From contig JAGPNK010000003.1 of NCBI GenBank assembly GCA_020746835.1, positions 1 to 64,000 of the forward strand: DNA of 64,000 nt. Direction: 5' to 3'. Both the position numbers and the translations under genes were made by a program. Below, piece by piece: positions 57,733 to 64,000 of this stretch; positions within the stretch are counted from its first letter, which is position 1; the number at the start of each line of letters is the position of its first letter. The notes under the pieces were generated by a model. That model was not told the origin of the DNA, ran no database searches, and was given only the letters and a program-made list of their open reading frames with translations. Origin of the DNA: Stachybotrys elegans (taxonomy: Eukaryota > Ascomycota > Sordariomycetes > Hypocreales > Stachybotryaceae).

Positions 57733-58583
57733 ATGATGCCAGACAATTTCAGCGGTCCGGCTACCTGAAATAACTGCCGCTTAGGCTCTGGCAATTTCGG
57801 TTGTGGAAAACAGGGGGATGGATGTTAATTTTGGGCACGACTGTTTTTCAACTTCACCGATGGGAATAATTAGAATAGATATACAGTTCCTGGTTCATCA
57901 TTAGCTTGCTATCATCGCATCAATAGACTTTCACTCCTTTCTAGCGTTGGTTGTAAATCGACTGTGACATGTCTTCCCCTTCTGCTCTTGTTTTCTCCTA
58001 GCTCTAGGCACATGACAGGTGACCAACCAGAAGCTGTTTGTAAAAGACCCTGACGTCACCCTCTGCGGGCAGTGTCAAACGAACTCGGGATTTGATACAG
58101 ACTACGGAGTACCGCCTCACTTGATATGGCACGGGAACCACCGGTACCCATCAGAAGAGATAAATTTAACACGTCATAATTTGCCAGATGGTGCGGATCA
58201 TCGGTGGCCTGCCCGGTCAGACGATGCTCGAAAACATCTGAGGGATAAAATACGAGCCCAATCCTGTTCGCCTACCGTCCGTCTCGGCGCCTCGCCGAGT
58301 TAGCATGAAATACCGTCACAGCTGTGGAGCAACCCATTGGTACCGTGTCAACACAATAGAGACGGAACGAATGCGGAAAGGACTACGAATATTACGCTGG
58401 ATGTGGGTCGGGCGAGGCCATCTTGGGTTAATGTGGCCATGGATCAACTTGTTCCTAATTTTGGCATCATTCTCTCCACAGCATAACATCTTAACACGAT
58501 GGGACATATAATCCGAATCGAACGAATGCTATTAATAAAGGATCAATCTGGTCAGGAAGTGCGCGGTAAGTATCTATTTATCA
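57733..58583. other. Intergenic region between convergent genes
   Basis: About 850 bp between the Alt a 1-like gene and the ammonium transporter 3' end. Forward open frames at 58019-58303 and 58305-58511 carry no features. Confidence 0.45.
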
Positions 58584-60150
58584 TCACCCTGATGAGCTTG
58601 ACTCTCCAGGCACGGATGGCTTCTTCCTCTTTTCTTCCGATTCACTCCGACAGTCCGAACGGGATAGACCAAGTTCCATATCGTGGCCATTCTCTCGGGG
58701 AGCTTGACCCTCGATCCTGCTTCCACTCTCATGCGCCTCGCAGGGGCCTAGGGTATATGCTCCTTCGCCATGCATTCCATCATCTCCCAACAATAACGTT
58801 TCTTCGCTCATTCGGAGTGGTATCCTCAAGACATGCTTGATGAACAACATGATGAGGCTCGTCCAGACCATATTCCAGCCGATTATGAAGAATGCCCCCG
58901 CCAACTGGTACCCAAGCTGCTTTCCGTTGCCCGCCACGGCGCCACCAGGGTTGGTGAGCCCAAATGCAGCGCACCCATCCACGGTAGCCCAAAGTCCAGT
59001 GCCAAAGCCTCCGACAAATCCAGCGACAAGATGGGTGTGAAACACATCAAGAGTGTCATCGAAATGGCGCTCAATGAAATTGACTCTTTTGGAAACCATG
59101 TTGAGGGTGAACCATGGCACCGATCCGGCGCCGAGGCCGAGAAGGATGGCTCCCCAGCCAGCAACAACTCCAGCTGCAGGTGTTATAGCCACCAGACCGG
59201 TGATCATGCCTTGCACAGCCCCTATGACGGAGGGTTTTCTGAACTTGATCACATCGAGTGTGACCCAAACCAGAAGCGACATTGCAGTGCACAGGTTCGT
59301 GTTCAAGACGGCCACGCCCGCATCGGCCGAGGCAGCATATGGATCGCCACCATTGAACCCATTCCACCCTATCCATAGGATTCCAGCTCCAATCAAGACC
59401 GTCAAAATATTGTTAGGTTGAGCATTCACTCTGTCCTGAGCCAGCCGTGGCCCAATCCAGTAGCACCCAACAAAGCCAGCAGTACCAGAGGACAGATGGA
59501 TCACGTAGCCACCGGAGTAGTCAATGACTCCCAGCTTGAACAGAAACCCGCCTCCCCATATCGAAAACGCTCCGACTGTGTACGACAACGTGAGCCAGAG
59601 GGGGACGTAAATCATCCAGGCATAAAAGTTCATGCGACCCAGAAATGCCCCAGCCGTTATGACAAGGGTAATGGCTGCGAAAACAAATTGGAAGTATATC
59701 ATGGTGGCAAGCGGAAACTGCTGACCAAGTCCGATCGAGGGAAGATACGACTGTCGCAACATCTTGTCGATACCGAGAACATTATTGGGCTGCCCAACAA
59801 AAGGCAGCATCTGTTTGCCGAAGGATGCCTCGTAGGCCCACAAAACCCAGCAGACGAGGACGGCGGCAAAGGCATAAAACGCCATGAATGCGCTGTTGAC
59901 TGCCCACTTCTTCTTCATGATGCCAGCATACAACACCATGAGACCTGGTACCGACTGGAGTGCAACCAGTGAAGCTGCCGTGAGCTGCCAGGCATTGTCA
60001 CCTAGGGGAGAGTATACCAATGAGCTGTGCATGCCAGAGTACCATAGTTTATGTAAATTACTTACCGCTTCCGACACCAGACTCGGCACTTGGTGTCCAC
60101 CATAACGGCGACGGGGTGGGTGAAGCGTTGCTGCTTGTTGTAGTCGACAT
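58584..60150 (-). CDS. Ammonium transporter (MEP/AMT family)
   Basis: Exons 60150-60066 and 60001-58584 give 500 aa; the 64-nt intron (GTAAGT..CCTAG) falls inside [12 protein letters not shown]. Eleven hydrophobic helices follow a 30-residue Ser/Thr/Pro-rich N-terminus. The selectivity elements are visible: ammonium-transporter signature [13 protein letters not shown] with the first pore His, the second pore His in [23 protein letters not shown] and [12 protein letters not shown]. The C-terminal cytosolic tail of about 80 residues is rich in Gly, Glu and Ser, as in fungal Mep proteins. It imports ammonium across the plasma membrane; substrate choice is well supported by the family. Confidence 0.95.
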
Positions 60151-61214
60151 CTCGAAAAATGTTGCAGCGCAATATATTGGCTATTGGTTCCAACTGGTAG
60201 AGATAGCCTTTTACAGCGCAGTATCCAGTATGCCCATATGGAGAAGTAGATGGCGAGGGAAACCGTGTGGGCTAAGGGGATTATATGAACTCGCCAAGTA
60301 CAAATCACCTGGCCATCTCCCCTTCCAGTGGGCTATCATAAGCGAGGAAAGCTCTCACCTCTTCTTGATGTTTTAACTACAAGATCACATGGCTCGGATA
60401 AAACGGCTCTGGGACGGGTCGCACGGTAACGGGAATTCAGCTTCCTGTACGTTCATGCCCGGAGCTAAGGGTGATTTTCATCACACGATCCAAGATAGCC
60501 CGGCCATTCATTTTCATTATCAATACTTGAAGATATCAGGGATTACCAGACCTCCAATTACCGTTTGCTGATATCGAATATTCAGGTGGCAACAAGCTTT
60601 CAAAGAGGTAGGGGCGAAGATATGAAAGTGTCAGTAGTAGGCACGCTGCGGGATACGTATGTATCGGGTGAACAATGTGATACGTGGAACGATAAGAAAC
60701 GGAACATGAGGATCGCGCGTGCCAAGATGTTCTCTTGTGGTCTATAGGACGTGCATTGGGTTATAAAACAACTCACATCCTGCGTTGAGAGCCATTGAGG
60801 GCTAAAATTGGTGAAAGGGGACATGACAACAGGGGAAGAAAACAAATGCGTATGGCCATACGCCCGCACAGAACCCAAAATTATGGGCGTGCTGACGTAG
60901 GGCGTTGCAGCCACTGCCGACTGTCCAATGAAGCGCGGCCGCCTTATCTCTCTCACCTTGAGCCAGACTCCAAAGGCAAAAGCATCAAACTTTCAGGAAT
61001 GCAAAGTCCAAGATGTCCACAAGAATCTCCCGCAAAGTCAGACCGAGACGAATCCCCCGCTGGTAGTGACCACAATGGGAGACTGAGTATTGTGATATAT
61101 GCCGTCTCATTACGTGAAGGCAATTAATAAAGAAACATATTTGCTATTAGAACCTCATTCAAAAAAAGCTCTTCTTTTGCTGGGTCTTTGCGACCGACCA
61201 GCGCCCATGTCGGC
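60151..61214 (-). promoter_or_regulatory. Upstream region of ammonium transporter with GATA sites
   Basis: About 1.06 kb upstream of the transporter. GATA-factor core sites of the HGATAR type occur at 60332-60337 (TGATAG, reverse), 60493-60498 (AGATAG, forward) and 60517-60522 (TGATAA, reverse), 180-370 bp from the ATG. Nitrogen-responsive GATA control (AreA/Nit2-type) of ammonium transporters is established in fungi; applying it here is inference. Confidence 0.5.
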
Positions 61215-63569
61215 CTACTCATCCTCGCTGTCAAAGTCCTCCTCGTAATCATAGCCATCATCTTCGTCCTCAGATGTGTCAAGAGTTTCGTCAGTATCCG
61301 ACTCATCCTGCTTGGTTCCGTATAAGCCATAATTCAATGCAATGTTCACACTCAGGCTTACCAGCTTCCCAATTGTTCCATGTTTCCGACCCTTCCTCTT
61401 GTGGCCTAAGGGGTAGTTCTGAAGCTCGGGCATGTCATAGACCGAATCCGGTATATCTTTGTCTTTCGGTCCCGTGACTATTCCAAATTCGCTGCACATG
61501 CCATAGGCGCCGCTGCGACCGTAGAAGCCCAAAATCCGTTGACCTTCATCTGGTACTGCGACCTGTTAATATGAAAGCAGCTACGAACGAATCCAGTCCG
61601 ACGTACCTAGGACCTCTGCTAAGGCGCTGCTGCCGCCCAAGTTCAAGGCACCCATTGCTCTGCCATTGGACAGAGTCATCCTCAATCCACCGAGGTAACT
61701 TCCAGCTGCCGCTTGGACTTGGACCTTGACAATATCAACCTTTTTGGGAAGTGCCAGCTTTCTTGCCTGGTGGCCACCCATATGAGGATCATCTCCGTTC
61801 TTCCCTCGAGGGCCGCAAGGAATCTTGGTGCCGTCCTTGTAGTATACTATGGCGCCATCCAATGCAGCCCCGACCCTTATGTCGATCTTGTACGCAGAAG
61901 TCAGGTGGCCATCTTCTGCGCGCTTTTTGAGCATAACAGCCCAGTGCCAATCGTCGTCCCGGGCGTCGTATGACTGTACGCTCTTCTTCCTCAGCATTAT
62001 GCTGGTGCCAGGGATTCGGAGCTTGCTCGAGGCCGAAAGGAGCTTTGCGAGATCCGTGACGGCAGCCTTACCGTTCATCGCGATGACTTCAAGCATCAGG
62101 GGCTGAGACAAGTCGTAGGTTCTCTCCAGGTCGTCGATGTTGTAAGATGTCATAGTCTCTGGATGAGCAACAGACGGTGTCTCTTTTGCGTCCCCATTGA
62201 AGAGAACCATTGCAATTCCAGCCGGGCACGAGACAACAACCCTTTGCTTTTTCTCATCCTCGGAATCAGAAAGGACTATCGTGGGATTCGATTGAGGCAA
62301 CCTGGTGTCTCCTGGAAGTCGGAAATGAGGCAGATTGACAAAACGAAGCAAGTCCCGGATATCCCATCGGCAGTCATGGGATGTTTCAGGTGTTACCGGT
62401 GCAACTCCTGGAGCTCCTGTTTGCATGTTCCTTGCGGTTTCTGAGAGGAAGCACTTGGGCCAATCTTTCGCGTAGCCTCGCATCATGATACCGGTCGTGT
62501 GTGGAGCAGAGAAGGCATGGCCTACTTCATGAAGAAAGGCTCCTTGGCCAACTGAGCAAGCCTCCCACAAGGATGCACACTCTCCGTTGTCGTTGCCCAC
62601 CAGAGGACCTGGCATTCTTGTATCCATTAGGCAGGATGTTACCTCTTCAATCGATCGAGGCCAGGAGTAAGTCAGATGGCTGCCAAATATTCCCAACGAT
62701 AATCCTGCTGGATCATGAGCCCCAAGGGCCGCATGGCCCAAGATCATGCGGCGACTTGTATCGTAGGCCGTGTCGAGGATCAAGCCGGCTACAACTGGTC
62801 TGGTGTCGGAAACGAATGGAAAGCCATGTTGCAGCAGTGCTTGCTTAAATATCTCGTGGAGTTCGTTGGGATTTTGTGCTCGGCTGTTCTGTTGAGCAAA
62901 TTCGATATTTCGAAGTTCTGCTACAGTCTTGTCGGTGCGAACCAGGTGAACCTTGGCAGTTGAATCCGCACAAACACTCCGCAGGTATGTCTGAGACACG
63001 GTATCAGCACACCATTCCTCCTCCAAGCGAAACGACCGTCTTCGCAGCCCGTTGTCAAACATGGCCGCGGCAGTCAAAGCCTGCCATTGATACGCTGTCA
63101 TTCGAAACTTGGCAATAGCGGCTTCAAGGCTGGAGTGCGCTCCGCACAGGGCTCCGAATTTCTTGTCCGAGCAGTCGATTAATAGAGGAGAGTCCTTGGC
63201 AATCAGTATCGCCAGGTGCAGTGGAGGGCTCTGAAGCAGAGGCACGTATTGAATATGAAGCTACATTTCGTCAGTCGCTAGAAATGCAACCACATTGGAA
63301 TTACATACAACAGTAGCCTCTTGATCCTCGTTGCCGACATAAAACACGAGTTTGTTGTCACCGGGGCTCAGCATGACGAGAGCCTTGAACCATCCATGAC
63401 TCAACAGCCATCGCTGCTCTGGAAACACTTCCTCGTCCACTTCATCCTTGGTCTGGACTCGGATGAAGTTTGAATGGTCTTGGGCGCTAGGACCATCGTA
63501 ATGTCCATACAAGAGCACGCATCGTTGATGCACTGTCTCGCCCGCCTCGATGTTTTGAAAGGTGAACAT
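61215..63569 (-). CDS. Metzincin-like zinc metalloprotease with jacalin domain
   Basis: Exons 63569-63309, 63260-61607 and 61555-61215 sum to 2256 nt, 751 aa. The start at 63569 (MFTFQNIEAGE) is the first Met with family-like sequence; an in-frame ATG at 63629 would add 20 residues. The zinc site HEVGHAFSAPH near residue 330 matches HExxHxxxxxH metzincin spacing, with Ser where Gly is usual, followed by TGIMMRGY as a Met-turn. The middle region resembles fungal putative metallopeptidases of the yeast YIL108W type. A jacalin-like beta-prism lectin follows (VGAALDGAIVYYKDG, GGHQARKLALPKKVDIVKV, GSYLGGLRMTLSNGR). The C-terminus is a run of Asp/Glu (EDEDDGYDYEEDFDSEDE). No signal peptide was found, so it is cytosolic or nuclear. 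The substrate is unknown; the lectin may target it to carbohydrate. Confidence 0.88.
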
Positions 63570-64000
63570 GGCAATTGATAAGACTGAAGATGGCCGCAGC
63601 GAAGGATGGTGCTTGAAATGTTGTAGCAATTGTAGGGAAGAGCTACAGAACAGTCATGGAGTCTTAATATACCTTTACCCCCATGTCCAACTCTAGGCAA
63701 ACGCCTACTTAGGTGCTGTTGGATGTTGGATATTAGTAGCGGTGTCGGTGAATGCTGGAAATTACATGCGAGCTGTGGAGCAATTTTAGGCAGCTGGTGC
63801 GCTTGGCACGGCCGGATAAGTCGTATGAACCACCCGACAGTCGAAAAATCGTGAATGAATGCCAAGGATGTGTGAGGTCCTTGTATATGAGCTAAGGCAG
63901 AACCACTTCTGGAGATATTGGGTCATTGCTTGGCTCTGCTGATGAAGTTGGATCGGAGCATGTCAATTAACCCTAGCATGAGCAAGCAGTACAGAAGGTG
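63570..64000. other. Region upstream of metalloprotease, to window end
   Basis: About 430 bp with no coding signal; presumably promoter. No clear TATA box was found. Confidence 0.45.

Overview
The window looks like genomic DNA of a filamentous ascomycete, most likely a Sordariomycete and perhaps a Hypocrealean such as a Trichoderma-like fungus. The reasons are genes on both strands without operons, many short introns (about 45-80 nt, GTRNGN..YAG) that restore open frames, and fungus-restricted families: HET/NB-ARC/TPR, Zn2Cys6 regulator, highly reducing PKS, GH81, a CBM1-tailed esterase and Alt a 1-like small secreted proteins. The taxon is an inference from family content only.

Layout. 0.7-4.8 kb: a four-exon membrane protein, a gene-poor stretch, and an alpha/beta hydrolase. 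6.3-7.5 kb: remnant of a Thr-rich, Cys-repeat secreted protein with in-frame stops. 8.9-13.0 kb: an eleven-exon gene joining a signal peptide, two WSC domains, a hydrophobic segment and a subtilisin-like protease. 13.5-29.6 kb: a secondary-metabolite locus with a highly reducing PKS, a GDSL esterase, a Zn2Cys6 regulator and a DHA2-type MFS exporter. The PKS and the regulator carry inactivating lesions, while exporter and esterase read cleanly, so this looks like a decaying cluster.

30-43 kb: secreted or secretory-pathway genes: GH81 endo-beta-1,3-glucanase, S41-type peptidase with a GPI-like tail, CE1 esterase with CBM1, and a type II GT31-like glycosyltransferase. 43.7-45.4 kb: two divergent small secreted Cys-containing proteins, each with a strong TATA box. 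45.7-49.7 kb: a head-to-head pair of a nucleoside 2-deoxyribosyltransferase-like enzyme and a HET/NB-ARC/TPR STAND protein, whose frame is broken once near its start in a T run. 50-63.6 kb: amidohydrolase, CSC1/OSCA-type channel, Alt a 1-like secreted protein, ammonium transporter, and a metzincin-like protease with a jacalin domain.

The exon models below were built by hand. For most genes the exon lengths sum to a multiple of three and the junctions restore conserved motifs. Three single-base frame breaks each sit in a short homopolymer, so assembly error has to be excluded before calling them mutations. The in-frame stop codons are base substitutions and are harder to explain that way.
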